A DNA stretch of 64,000 bases from assembly GCF_905220365.1 (NCBI RefSeq), contig NC_061147.1:7688001-7752000 (forward strand), given 5' to 3'. The DNA comes from Vanessa cardui (taxonomy: Eukaryota; Arthropoda; Insecta; Lepidoptera; Nymphalidae). Below the pieces are notes generated by a model. That model saw nothing but the letters and a program-made list of their open reading frames with translations. It was not told where the DNA came from and did not search any database. The stretch's first letter is position 1. Each line of letters begins with the position of its first letter. The translations under genes were made by a program, and so were the position numbers. Below are positions 24,089 to 35,794 of the stretch, in pieces.

Positions 24089-24373
24089 GAGCTGAGATGG
24101 CCCATGCATTGCGCAACCCATGATTGCCTGTTCAAACCCAGGCAAGCACCACTATATACATATATATATATGTGCTTAATTTGTGTTTTTAATTCATCTC
24201 GTGCTCGGCGCTGAAGGAAAACATCATAAGGAAACGTGCATGTGTCTAATTTCATCGAAATTCTGCCACAAATGCATTACAGCATTGGAACAGCGTGGTG
24301 AAAGATGTTCCCTAATGGAAGAGGAGGCCTTATCTCAGCAGTGGAAAATGTACAGGCTGTTACTTTACTTTAC
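24089..24373 (+). repeat. tRNA-head SINE with 11-bp target duplication
   Basis: The element runs from 'gagctgagatggccca' to a (TTACT)n-like tail. It is flanked by identical TTTTTACTGTA at 24,078-24,088 and 24,374-24,384, the target-site duplication expected from LINE-assisted insertion. The head has lost about 14 bases between the A- and B-box-like blocks ('cccatgcattgcgcaaccc'). Open frames of 65-72 codons over it are shadows. Confidence 0.85.
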
Positions 24374-24529
24374 TTTTTACTGTAATCCAATAGTGCTGTA
24401 AATCCTTGTAGTGGTGTATCACACTGCCTTTGTTCGCGTACTTTAAAATAAATAAATAGTAAAATCTAGCATATTATTTTTAATGAAAAATTATGTAACA
24501 TGAAACACTTGAATATTAAATTTAATAAA

Positions 24530-24662
24530 TCAATCCGCTGAGTTTCTTTTGCCGGTTCTTCCCAGGTCCGAGGTTTTAATTTCCGAACCGGTGGTCGGTC
24601 TTTGATTATCAATAAGCAATTGTAAAACTTCCATATTGAACAAAGATTTTTGACTTTGACTA
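24530..24662 (+). repeat. LINE tail (family F), short and diverged
   Basis: The words 'gctgagtttcttttgccggt', 'ttccgaaccggtggtcggtc' and the end 'aaagatttttgactttgac' match the tail seen at 6537-6897. It is strongly 5'-truncated, and the tail end differs slightly, so it may belong to a sister family. Confidence 0.6.
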
Positions 24663-24699
24663 TGTTGTTGGTCTATTTGTTTGTTTTACATGATCAGAC

Positions 24700-24985
24700 A
24701 ACTGAAGCCTGCGAAGCCAGATAATTGCGGGTTCAAGCCCAGGCAAGCACCACTGAATTTTCAAGTGCTTAATATGTGTTTATAATTTATCACGAGCTCG
24801 GCAGTCAAGTAAAACATCGTTAGGAAGCCTGCATGTATCTAATTTCAACGAAATTCTGACACATGTGAATTCACCAACCCGCATTGGAGCAGCGTGGTGG
24901 AATATGCCCCTAACCTTCTTCTCAAAGGGATAAGAGATCTTCCAGCAGTAGTAAGTTTACAGGCTGTTACTATTATTACTATTAT
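24700..24985 (+). repeat. tRNA-head SINE, head partly lost
   Basis: The B-box-like 'gggttcaagcccaggcaagc' and the complete body through 'caacccgcattggagcagcg' to 'tttacaggctgttac' are present, followed by a (TAT/TTA)n tail. The A-box part is scrambled ('gacaactgaagcctgcg'). Confidence 0.75.
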
Positions 24986-25477
24986 CAACCGCTGAACCAA
25001 ACTTTATGAAATTTGGTTTATAGCAAACTAGAACCTCAAGGAAACTCCTTTTGTAACCTACATATAACCCCTAACGCAAAAAAGCCGCAAGATACTACTA
25101 CTGGTAAATATACTGACAATATATCTGAATCGCAATTAAGTGCTTAAGAACGACCAATTAGAAAACTATTTTTATTACAAGAATTGTTTTAAACGATGTT
25201 TTCAGCATCAATTTCGTCGGTAATATAGATAAATTAACGCTGATTAATGTTATTGGATGCACATTATAGAGATTAATGTTGCTAATTATAGAGTGTCTGA
25301 TAGTGGGTGTCGTATAAAAAAAACCACAAATGTAAACAAGTAAGCACATTTATCTTGTTAATTTTCGCCAAAATTTTTCTGAGCACGTCTGAAAAGAGTA
25401 AGTTTGTTAATATCAAGATACATATTCGGTCCAATCGTCAATTTTTGTCTATCAAAAAGCTAAATGTAATATTATTA

Positions 25478-25679
25478 AACTAGCTGTCGATCACGGCTTC
25501 TCTCGCATTTTAGGGACTTGCTGGTGATGTATAAGGCAAAAATCGTTGCCTATGTGTTTCCTTGAAGATCAAGTTTCCTTCACACCTAAATTTCATCAAA
25601 TACGGTTCATTGGATCGTAAAAGAGCGTCAAACTGACAGACAAAGTTACTTTCACATTTATAATGTTAATAATATAGAT
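25478..25679 (-). repeat. Family D repeat, inverted
   Basis: It starts 'gtcgatcacggcttctctcgc' and ends 'acatttataatgttaataatatagat'. This is the same order, in inverted orientation, as the copies at 33,205 and 38,348 and the plus copies at 35,795 and 40,548. It has no coding potential and is diverged. Confidence 0.55.
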
Positions 25680-25682
25680 TTA

Positions 25683-25945
25683 CCGAGAATCGTATAGCTC
25701 AATGATTGCAAAATGTGAATCTTTGAACATGGATTCTGAGTTCAAAACCCGAAAGCACCACTGAATTCATGTGCTTATTTTATATTTATAATTTATCTTA
25801 TATTTATTGGTAATCGGCATCCTGAGGAACCAATGTACCATGTACCAACACACATTAGAGCAGCAAGGAGCATTAACCTCCAAACCTCCTGAAAAGGGGG
25901 AGGAGAGCTTTGCCCAGTAAAATATTAACAAGCTATTAATTTAGT
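25683..25945 (+). repeat. Degenerate SINE-like repeat
   Basis: The order 'gagttcaaaacccgaaagcaccactg', 'atgtgcttattttatatttataatttatct', 'gagcagc' and 'aggagagctttgcccagta' follows the SINE plan but with many changes. It is an old copy or a sister subfamily. Confidence 0.55.
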
Positions 25946-26509
25946 TCACTTCTACATTTAACAACCCGTATCTACAGTTTGCATTGCAGTATATTTCTGA
26001 GTCTATAAACATGATTACTGCAGTTCGCTAGATTGGTTAACTTTTATGATTATGACCGTACATGCAGTCGTTGCGTGAATTTATATTGCCTATAACATTT
26101 TTCTATAATGTTCGAATGCAACAAGCATTATTGAAATAGTTGGGATTACTGACAAGAGCTTTAACCAAACTAACCTGCTTTATAATAGAATGCTAAATAT
26201 GTCTAAGACTTTGTATATAAATGTATTAACTTAAGAAATTTAGATATATAACAGAATAATATTTAAATACGATTTGTAATTTAGGTAGTAGTCATTATAA
26301 ATTATTGTTTATTTTGTTACGGCACAACTAAAAACTATAAAGTAAAATAAAGAAATAAGGAAAAAGATAACATAAAGGACAGAAATTATGAAAAATATGC
26401 TAATACCACCACACTCGTATGCTGACTCTTGACGATCCTGACTGAAAGAGTTAAACATATATTATATTTATAAAATTAATCAATACATCTTTTTTCCGGA
26501 TTGTTTTTG

Positions 26510-26551
26510 CACCGTAATCGAATAGTTTTATTAAACTATTCGATTACGGTG
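26510..26551. repeat. Perfect 19-bp inverted repeat (hairpin), 4-nt loop
   Basis: The arm CACCGTAATCGAATAGTTT (26,510-26,528) is followed after TATT by its exact reverse complement (26,533-26,551). The hairpin lies between two similar direct words, 'catcttttttccggatt' near 26,488 and 'catcctttccggatta' near 26,592. Arms this perfect are unusual for an old sequence. The function is unknown. Confidence 0.85.
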
Positions 26552-26619
26552 AAAGAAAAAATAGTCAAATATTCAGACGTCAGTTAGAACATCCTTTCCG
26601 GATTATTAGAATACAATAT

Positions 26620-26955
26620 TATGCTGATCTATCGGATTTCTTGCCGTTTCTTGCAAGAAAAATCTACATCAAAACGTGTGGAAGCTTTAGGTTAAAATTA
26701 AAATGTACCTTGTAACAAAAAACAAAAACATGGTACCGGTCCCAAGCAATTGTTTTACTTAATAGTTAATTTCGTGCTCAACGGTAAACGAAACCGTCCG
26801 TCGTAAGGAAAATTAAATGTGGATTAAAATCTGCCCCGTGGGCCACCACGACACCAACCGTGTGGCAGCGTGGTGACGTAAGCTCCAATCCTTCTATTTA
26901 AAAGGGAGAGAAGAGCTTTGCCCGACCGTGCACGACCGTTAACTATATAAAATTA
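26620..26955 (+). repeat. Relics of a LINE tail and a SINE body
   Basis: 'atttcttgccgtttcttgcaag' and 'aatctaca' near 26,636-26,670 are remnants of the family F tail. 'tttcgtgctcaacggtaaacg' through 'cgtgtggcagcgtggtgacg' and 'gagagaagagctttgcccg' (26,770-26,925) follow the body of the SINE without its head. Both are old. Confidence 0.45.
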
Positions 26956-28800
26956 AATTTTTATTTTGCATTACCATTTTCATTTAGAAATATCTTGAAA
27001 CTATAAATTTAAACACAAAAAAAGATTAATTAAATCTAAATATTAAAAAGCATAAAATCTTATTGAGTCAGTGGGTCGTAACAGGTGCGCTGGCGCATCG
27101 CCCGCTAGTGATGTATAATGATTGAATATCGTGATCGCGTACAGTAATTAGTGTATTGTATTAAATCTCTCGTAATCTATTTTACTATTAACAGTTTGTT
27201 AATAGTTTTATTAATAATTTAATGTTTAATATTCATCTTAACTTTGATCTATTTTGAAGTGGATAGCAACATAGTAAATCATAATTTTATAATTTAGTTG
27301 TATTATTTTATATTTGGCTGACCTACAGACTGATTACGACGACGATGTCTATTCTCAAGGGAGAAACTTGCACTTTAATATGGGCATATTTATTTATTAG
27401 TTTAAAGCGCAGGGCAAATCAAAGTACCAAAGTGTCTGCACATAAGTGATACACGATCTCTATTCCCTGACTTTCACAATACTCATATGATAGAAAGTGA
27501 CGTCCAGGCAATTAGGCGGGAATATCTCAACAAAAATATCAATATTGTTTTAATGGAGCTATCACCAAAGACATCAGAATATTCAGCCTTATAAACTTGC
27601 CACTTTGAATTAAAACTCACGCGTAATTAAATACTCTAAGCGTTCTCCGTGAGAAGTGGGTCGAAATTCGATCTGAATATTGAAATTTTCGAACATATTT
27701 AATTTTTAGTCTTATTTTCACATTTTCTTTTTTGACAACTCGTCAATACCGTCCAATCAAAACATTGAAAATGATTTAACAAAGTAATGAGAGAAAAGAT
27801 TTGGATTTTAGATTGTTTTGTTTTCGCTATTTATACAAGCAAACATTTGTATTACTGTTCAAGGATGTTATTTTAAAATGAAGAGCATTGCATAACTCGT
27901 CGTTTAAATATTACAATATAGAGTAAAGTACTAAAGTAGAGATGAAAGCAGTCGTCAGTGAGCTTCTACATAAATAAAACATTCTTCGTTTTATTTAAAC
28001 TTCTTCGTTTAATCTGCGCGTCTCTGTAAATACGTCAATCAAACCTTTATGTTATATTAAAATAAGTTGATTTTGAGATTTTATTTAATAAAAAAGTTTT
28101 AATACTTTGATTTAATGAGAACCGTCACGTTATTTTACATTTTATGTTTTTGCGAAACTTTTAAATTTTTATTTTTTTTTGACAAATGTTGCCAACCTTT
28201 AAAATTAACTATGACATTATTTCAAAGCTATTTTATTTGAATAAGATAATTCCCTGATATATTGTAATACTGCTGATATGTTACATTGAGTAAAAAGTAT
28301 ATATACAACAACATAAATGTACTAAATAAATCTAAAAATACAATTCTCTAAAATTAATTGTTTCATTGTTTTTGTAGTTTTTAATAGAATATTTACTTCT
28401 GCATCCTTTACATATTATGTACATTGTAATCTTATTTGAAAGTAGGTATAAATTGTAGTTTTATTATTAGAATTATTTTTGTTTTTTTTTTTTTTAATAT
28501 TACTATTCGTCTTTCTCACTGTCTGATCAGATATAGTGTTGCTCGATTTCCTTAATTAAAAATTTCATAGTTAAATACAATTGTCATTTTATTTAAAAAA
28601 ATCACACATATTCAGTCATAAAATGGCTTCCGAAAAGATTTTACGCGATATGACATTAAATCATCAATCAATCATTTTATACGTTCTGTATCAAGTCAAA
28701 TTAAACGTAGACCAAACTATAAATATTTTATTATGTAAACATTATCTGTTATACTTTACATGTTACATGTGTGTATATTATGTCTACAGCGTATAACAAA
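26956..28800. other. AT-rich, no gene seen
   Basis: About 1.8 kb without a supported feature. A small GC-richer patch at 27,065-27,120 has no splice-flanked open frame I would defend. The 71-codon frame at 28,581-28,796 has no motif. Confidence 0.45.
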
Positions 28801-29035
28801 AAGCCTTGCTTCAGGCATGTTGTGAAGTTCGTGAAGACAATTTCGTCCTTCGACAAGGTTGCCCCGACCTCGTTAACAAGGCCTGCCCTGAATCCCTGAC
28901 ACGTCTACTACAGCCCTGAACTTCCCGGTGACCTCCGTCGAGGCGTCCCAGAGACCGAGGTCAGGCAGAAGGTTGAAACAAGGACGGATAACGGAGAATG
29001 AGCGACCTTCGGGTCAAGGCTTTCTGACGTAGATC
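28801..29035. other. GC-rich patch, probable remnant of an unidentified element or exon
   Basis: About 220 bp of balanced to GC-rich sequence ('ttgccccgacctcgttaaca', 'cccggtgacctccgtcgagg') stands out from A/T-rich flanks. Read on the minus strand it is open for 38 codons before a stop, and a second minus frame continues, as if a coding region had been frameshifted. I do not recognise the peptide. A decayed retroelement or retrocopied exon is most likely. Confidence 0.35.
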
Positions 29036-29984
29036 GTATTTTATTTGTATTATAAAGCTATAAAGTCTATTTTCAACTTGACAGGATACATAGTAATAAA
29101 CGATCTCTACTGCAAAAAAAATGTCCTTTTTAAACGTCAGTTTTAACTACATTAAATAAAAAAGACAATTCCTTAAAAATGAAATTGCACTCATGTCAAA
29201 ATTGTGACGCGAAAACATTCTACAAACATAATTTAATAATCTGTCTAAAGTCGAAAACAATTGTACCTAAGTGCAAACTTTATGAAAAAAAAAAAAACAA
29301 ATATCACTGCAATGTATTAGCGATGATTGAAATACAAAACGTTTTCACGCGCTATTGATAAAGAAACCCATTTATAAATTGCTTGGTTGAGAGATAAAAC
29401 AATGTACTGAAAAATTGGCTAAACATTAAAGACAAGCGACAAATGTGTACGAATCGTCTCAGCTTTTACTTTTTATTTTAAGTCCCAAATTTTTTAAGTG
29501 GCAACATTAATTATTATTAATGTTTGTTTCACAATTATATCCATTCATAAACTACCTGTATATTACCGCAGTGTTAAATCCAACATTTTTTTATCCTAAT
29601 TATTTAGGCTACGAAGAATGCTTCATGACAACATCGTGTAGCATGAGCCTTTGATAAAATATTTGAATATCGCGCCGTGGCGCTTAAATCGCTTAATACT
29701 TTCTTTTTTTTATTTTTACTATACAAGTAGTTTAAAAGTAAAAGAAAACAAGTGCAAGTTAAGTTTATTTCTTAATTGTATACCAAGTACCTGAATCGGT
29801 AAGTCTGCATAATGCGCCTCACCCGAAGGTTGCAGACATAGCTGCCATTTACCCAGCCCTAACTAAAAACAGTAATAAATGCTAATCTCTGTAAAGGTGC
29901 TCATGCGGTATATTAATAGGAGTATTTATTACAATTGCTGTATTATGTTACTAAACAAAATACGATTTCTCGTCCAATTCCTTT
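29036..29984. other. AT-rich, no gene seen
   Basis: No supported feature. Confidence 0.5.
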
Positions 29985-30180
29985 TTGAAAAATGTAATTT
30001 ATTGGAGTAGTACTGCAAAAGCTTTTATTAAACGTATAACACCTCGCCTATTTGCCTACTCTGGTGACAGGAGGGCTCATTCGATTTTTACACAGAAGAT
30101 CGAAATAGCGATTCAACGGGGCAATACTACTTCTGCCATTCCATGTATTCAAGATTTATACAGTAACTATTTTTAATTCA
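29985..30180 (+). repeat. Family C: LINE-like C-terminal coding fragment, copy 3
   Basis: The 63-codon frame reads TAKAFIKRITPRLFAYSGD, then AIQRGNTTS, then DLYSNYF before its stop. It is the best preserved of the three copies. The shared end point after DLYSNYF supports a retrotransposon ORF terminus. The upstream part of the ORF is missing, as expected from 5' truncation. Confidence 0.6.
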
Positions 30181-30889
30181 TCATGAAATAAAAGCGATAT
30201 ACCACTCTTGGATTAATAACGAAATCTCAAAAACTATAACACCTACAGATTACAGATTTGGCTAGTAGGATCCTTAAGTCTAGACATCCACGGAATTTAT
30301 GAAACTTCTGAGGAATAAAAAAGCTTCAACCAGCTTTGTATATAAAATAAATTTTGCGCGGGTTAATGTCTAGGACGAATGACTTCTGATATACATGAAT
30401 GAATATAATGAATCCTTGTATACGTCTCTAGGCAATTTTTATAAATCAAGCAGATATGTTTTTCTATTTTTTACTGACCTAATATTTAATTTTGAGCTAG
30501 ATGTTGCAAAGTAGCTACAAAGTAAAAAATAACATTTAAGATATATTTCTGTTTCAATTTTATTTCTTTTGTTTAAATAAAATAAGACATATACAGGTTC
30601 ATTTTAATTTTAATAAAAGAAAGCAGTCCTAGTTATGACTGAAATTACCCAAATACGAAAAAGTCCACATAACAGCAAATTAAAGAACTATTTTTATGAG
30701 TATATGGAATATTCATAATACTTCCTGAAATTTAAAAATAAAAAATAAACGGATATCTACTACAATATTTAAATTTAATTACAAGAAACTCCTTTACGTT
30801 TTTCAAAAAGAAAATATTGCAATGATTTAAAAAAAGATCTATATAATTTTAATATTAATCATCACTAAATTCTTACAACGTGCATAGCC
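30181..30889. other. AT-rich, no gene seen
   Basis: No supported feature. Confidence 0.5.
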
Positions 30890-31020
30890 TGCTGAAAATT
30901 AATCACCCGTCGACAGCTATGACAGCTGACAATTCTATTTGACAAGTGGCGAAAGGTCGGCCATTTTGTATTTCCTTTTGTTCTTCGTCATGTCGTTCTT
31001 TGACAAGTGCATAATTATTT
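30890..31020 (+). promoter_or_regulatory. Promoter-like patch with a GCCATTTTG word
   Basis: The run 'ggtcggccattttgtatttc' followed by 'cttttgttcttcgtc' resembles compact insect promoters of housekeeping genes (a YY1/Pho-like GCCAT core followed by a pyrimidine-rich start). A short ATG frame of ten codons follows directly. No downstream exon is recognised, so it may be an orphaned or copied promoter. Confidence 0.25.
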
Positions 31021-32191
31021 AAAGTGTCTGCATGATTGTTACTTTTAAAAAACAATTTTTTTTAAATTATATATCTAATAATCATTTTTGAGCCGATATC
31101 TGAATAATTATATTTGAATTTAGAAGATCTTTAAAAGATATAGAGGTAACGAAAGTGTTAAAATATTGTATGAAAATAACACAAATGAAATGACTAACAC
31201 ATTCGTTTATATTTAGGACACCTATTATTGAATTAAAGACGTTATTAAAACATACCAATTTAAAATTAATTTACTCTCTTTGATAGGCTATAAAAAGTCG
31301 AAAAAGCAATACAGTAAGAAATTAAACAAAAAAACGTTGAGAAAATAGTAGGCTGTAAACTTTGGTACATAAAGTTATATTGTTTGTCTATGTATCTATT
31401 TTAGTAGACAATCGTCTAAAGCTATCAGATTACAAATATAATTAGGGAAAATGTTTTTAAATTTCATATTTATCCATTTCGCGTCAATTATTCGGTATAA
31501 TACTATTTATCCCTTTAATTTACCATCTTCGGAATAAATGTTATAAATATTTATAAAATGTATTTATTGTAACAAAAATGCGTTGAATAAAAACCAATCA
31601 CTTACGAGTCATATTTTAAACCCCTACATTTAATTTAAGCCAGGAATAATTTATAATCCACCCAATAATTCCTAATATCATCCTCTATGCTATGAATGAT
31701 TTAAAAAAAAAGAAATATTTTATCAAGAATTTCCGTTTTCTTTTTTTAAATGAGTTAATTTTGTCTGTATATATTTAAAACGTTTTAAACTTACCGCGTA
31801 ATTGTATGCACAACACAAAACACTAAAACTTAGGCTATCCGCTACACTACGACTAACTACGCGGTAAGAGTTTTAAGTCTACACGTCTTCTGGTAATATA
31901 GGTCTGAAATATTCTATCCCACGTGTCGTTGTTTGCTGAGGAAACGCCACGCCACTCTATAAATATAGCTTGGATCGCTTTGAAATTCGATGTTAACACA
32001 CACTTTATGGGGTCGCTGGATTTCATACACGAGTACCTATGTATACGTACCTACATTTGTCAGATCCATATGTTTCTTAACTATAATATTTTTTTAAATC
32101 TTTGATGTTACAAATGATAGTAAAATTAATGTATACGATAAATTTTCATATTTAAATAATATCCGCGAAGTTCAGTATTATTAAAGCCCAC
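31021..32191. other. AT-rich; one 11-bp inverted repeat
   Basis: CTTACCGCGTA at about 31,792 and TACGCGGTAAG at about 31,859 form a perfect 11-bp inverted pair about 56 bp apart. Otherwise nothing is supported. The 60-codon frame at 31,923-32,105 has no motif. Confidence 0.45.
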
Positions 32192-32203
32192 AGGTAACTT
32201 ACA

Positions 32204-32503
32204 ACAACAACAGCCTGTAAATTCCCACTGCTGGGCTAAAGGCCTCCTCTCCCTTTAAGAAAGTTTGGAACATATTCCATCACGCTGTTCCAATGCGGGT
32301 TGGTGGAATACACATGTGGCAGAATTTCTATGAAATTTGTCACATGCAGGTTTCCTCACGATGTTTTCCTTCACCGCTGAGCACTAGATGAATTATAAAG
32401 ACAAATTAAGCACATGAATCAGCGGTGCTTGCCTGGGTTCGAACCCGCAATCATCGGTTAAGATGCACGCGTTCTAACCATTGGGCCATCTCGACTCATA
32501 ACT
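32204..32503 (-). repeat. Full-length tRNA-head SINE with 12-bp target duplication
   Basis: On the minus strand the element starts with the tRNA-like head (gagtcgagatggcccaatgg), then the B-box-like 'gggttcgaacccaggcaagc', then the body with 'ccaacccgcattggaacagc'. It ends 'tttacaggctgttgttgttg', so the tail is (TTG)n. The identical 12 bases AGGTAACTTACA flank it at 32,192-32,203 and 32,504-32,515. The intact duplication makes it a good reference copy with the one at 63,591. Confidence 0.9.
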
Positions 32504-32569
32504 AGGTAACTTACACTAGTCAGATATTCTACAGCTTTTAACAATATTTAGTAATGTTGTTGTTCTGTT

Positions 32570-32720
32570 TAAAGGATGACTGGGCAGTGAGAGCTACAGG
32601 CACAACGAAGTTAAAATCTTCCAATGTTGGTGGGGCATGAGGGATGTAAGGAATTGTCAATATTTCTTACAGCGCCAATCTCTATGGGCAATCAGGTTGT
32701 CCATTTTCTCGTCTTACCTT
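32570..32720 (-). repeat. Family B repeat fragment, inverted
   Basis: The order 'cttccaatgttggtggggcat', 'ggatgtaaggaattgtcaat', 'tttcttacagcgccaa' and 'tctatgggca' is the inverted family B plan. It is moderately diverged and truncated. Confidence 0.6.
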
Positions 32721-33204
32721 ACCTTAGTATATTACAAAAAATTATAAAAAATCTTATTAATTGAATTGATGTTGTAATATACCCAAATGTTTATGTGGAT
32801 TTTGAAACGAAGGAAACCTTTACCAAAAATATAAAGAGTATTTCGAATGCGTTAATCTCATCACAATCATATTATCAATAGTAAGTATTTTGGCGTTTCG
32901 GTTAGAAAGGTAAACGAACTGTAGCCACAAGATATGCAACATCTTTGTTTCCAAGTTTGGTGACCGGATTTGCGATATTAAGTACGATTCATTCTCGGTG
33001 TCAATATCTACGGGGGTGACTTTATGCGAATAGGTGATACATTTGTCTATATACCTCTGTATTTAAATAAAATATAAACTCAGAATTAACCTGCCCAACT
33101 AAAAATTAGATAATCCCGTTATTGAATGTTTCGGATAATACAAAATCACGTTACTATCCATTTTGAAGCAGGTTATAACCACGTAGCAAATAGTACTTAT
33201 AAAA

Positions 33205-33420
33205 CAGTATTAGGTGATCGCGGCTTCGCTCGCTTTTAGGGTGTCGGTTGTCATGTGTCAATGTGTCAAAAAAAAAGTAGCCTATGTGTCCTTTGTTGGA
33301 ATTAAAATTTGCTTCATACCAAATTTTATCAAATTTGGTTAAATAGTTTGGTCGTGAAAAAGTTACAGACAGAGAGACAGCGTTACTAAAACATTTATAA
33401 CAATAAATAATAATATAGAT
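33205..33420 (-). repeat. Family D repeat, inverted (in unit A)
   Basis: Begins 'taggtgatcgcggcttcgct' and ends 'aataaataataatatagat'. On the minus strand it shows the 'cagacagagagacagcg' and 'cacgaccaaa' words of the family. The same insertion is present in unit B at 38,348, so it predates the duplication. Confidence 0.6.
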
Positions 33421-34242
33421 TCTTTAATTGACATTATTTGAATATATATAGGAAGAGGTGATCGATCAAAATAAATAAAAACAAACTTAAATGTCACTGC
33501 TTTTAAGTGAATATGTTATGCATTTTAATTGCTAAAATTGCAAACAGAAAATCCAATCTCTTATTCTCGGTATCACGTAAATATTAGTGTTGCATTAATC
33601 CAGAGATTGATGGCGTATCAAAGTGATGTAAACGAGGCTGAGTACACAAACTCCGATAGTCCATTTCGTTTGAGTGGGAAGACTTTGCAAAAGAATTTGA
33701 TTAGAGAATTTGTCTTACTAAAAATAGCTTCAAGACAAGAAGGCGTGAGTAAACAAAATCTATAACCCACTATTTCTAAGCGAATTTGTATTGGCATATC
33801 CGACAATACCGGTAAAAAGTTCAATAGCAAAACTAATGGCTTACGGGCTTCAAGAAATATGAAAATGCAAACTCCCAAAATAATTTTTGGAAAAGGGAAT
33901 TTTTGGATAGACAACGCATTTTTTTTATGTGTGCATTTAAATCTATGCATTAAGATACCTACCGCTTTAAAGGACTATAGTTACCTGTCTATTAACATTA
34001 TGCAGTACAAATAAAATCTTAGGCTGAGACAATATGTCTATTATTTTCTATAAAAAAAAACCTTCGACATAAAACTTGCCTTTGACATAAAAACGTGTTT
34101 TTCTTTTTTTTTCTTAATTTTGTGAGAAGTCTACAAGAGCGCTACAAATTCAAATTTAACGTCCTTTATTCCTAGCAGTACAATCACGTATATATATATT
34201 GTTATAATAATCGCCGGTTCTGAAATCAAATATATAGGAAAT

Positions 34243-34470
34243 GTTGACTTCCAGGCAGGATACATTACATACATAAATAACTACAAATATGATTGTATTT
34301 TTTAAATGTTGAATAAGAGCAACTACTGAGTTTCTTGCCGTTTCTTCTCGGTAGAATCTACTTTCCGAACCGGTGGTAGCTTCACTTAATTGTTAAATGA
34401 CGATTCAAAAGTGCTTGTAAAAGCCCACTTGAATAAAATTTATTTTGATTTAGATTTTTTGAAATACTTA
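34243..34470 (+). repeat. LINE tail (family F), present only in unit A
   Basis: The tail 'gttgacttccaggcaggata' to 'tttattttgatttagattt' interrupts unit A directly after 'ataggaaatgt'. Unit B at about 39,300 passes from 'ataggaaatgt' to 'cttaaaattt' through only about 20 unrelated bases. This copy therefore inserted after the tandem duplication, or was cleanly lost from unit B, which is less likely. Confidence 0.8.
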
Positions 34471-34924
34471 AAATTTAAGTTAGTGAGTAATATATTATCT
34501 CTGTATTATTTTAATATCAGACTGGATCGTTTTTATTGTTGTTTACGAGTTGCATAAGCTTATAGTGCTTAGCTTACGAAAATGAAGCCACGAAAAATAT
34601 TAAAAATACAAATTACAAAATCCTTAGTTTTGCGAGATTACAAGTAATCATCGCTTTTATAACGTAGCATAAAATAAAACTAGACTTAATTCTGTTCGAA
34701 TCCTCAGTTTTTTTATCGAACAGTTTTATGTTTATAATAAAAGTCATGAACACACATAAACAAATTTTAAGTACCTAATTTATAAATATATATATTAATT
34801 TTTATACAAGTTATCTATCCCGGTTTCACACGAGTAGAAAATCCATATGAGATGTTTATAACTCATATAAATCTAATGGGTAAAGCTTTCAGTAAGCATG
34901 GTTTTTATTCAGCATGTATATATA

Positions 34925-35490
34925 TATATATATGAAGCCTGGGAAGAGTCATGGGATGCCTTGGGAATTTTCTGTAACGTATCCAACATGAGACTCTGGT
35001 CAGGAAACTTTGTCACTATGGAATTAGAAAATGTGCGCTCGACCTTCTGACTTCTTATCTTAACAATAGAATTCAGAGAGTTGACGTTAAAGGAAAAAGG
35101 TCTCCTGGGGTCTCAATTGGTATGGGGATCCTTCAGGGATCAATTGTTGGACCTTTTCTGTTTCTCACATACATAAATGACTTGCCCTTTCTTGTTGGGA
35201 ACAAACATTATATAGTATTGTTTGCTGATGATACCTCCTTAGTTTTTACAATTAATAGAAAACAGGTACAGTATGACGACGTAAACAATGCTATAGCTGA
35301 TATTACATACATTGTTTTAGCGTAAATAATCTTAGGCTAAATAATAATAAACCAAAAATTGTGAAATTTAGTACACCAAATGTACAAAATGTAAAAGTCG
35401 ATGTACTCATCAATGGGGAATCGATGGATCCAATTGATTCTGCTGAGTTTATTGGCCTTATTGTTGATGCCAAGTTGCAATAGGTCCCCC
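34925..35490 (+). pseudogene. Non-LTR reverse-transcriptase fragment, unit A
   Basis: A 67-codon frame (35,122-35,325) reads GILQGSIVGPFLFLTYINDL and then LFADDTSLVF, the conserved blocks around the catalytic FADD of a LINE reverse transcriptase (Jockey or CR1-like). Flanking frames supply further pieces upstream (RRLT-type text near 35,040-35,110) and downstream (VDVLINGESMDPIDSAEFIG, about 35,397-35,460) with frameshifts. The catalytic block A region is damaged here but survives in unit B. No endonuclease is visible. Confidence 0.7.
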
Positions 35491-35794
35491 AAAGTGCAAT
35501 ACTTCTATATTAATGAATTATACACCTTAACCTTCTTGGTGAATCATTCTATCTATTGGTGAAAACTGAATGAAAATAAATTCGCTACTTTGAATTTATC
35601 GCATTCAGACAGATATACAGACTGATCTGGTCTGGGGCACTTTGTACTATGTAATGATATTTTTTAAACTTTTATAATTATATATTTATGTATATAGTAT
35701 TAACACGTTTAAAAAAGGTTTAGTAATTCTACAAAAATATTAATACTTTGTTTTGTATTTGAATTAAAATTGAATTATCCATATTTTATACTAA

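Noticed and set aside
26510..26551. microRNA precursor
   Set aside because: The arms are only 19 bp with a 4-nt loop and no bulges. A typical precursor is longer and imperfect, and there is no lower stem.
33618..33950. 110-codon minus-strand open frame in unit A
   Set aside because: The counterpart in unit B is broken by indels, there is no recognisable motif, and it overlaps a plus-strand frame. It is not supported as a gene.
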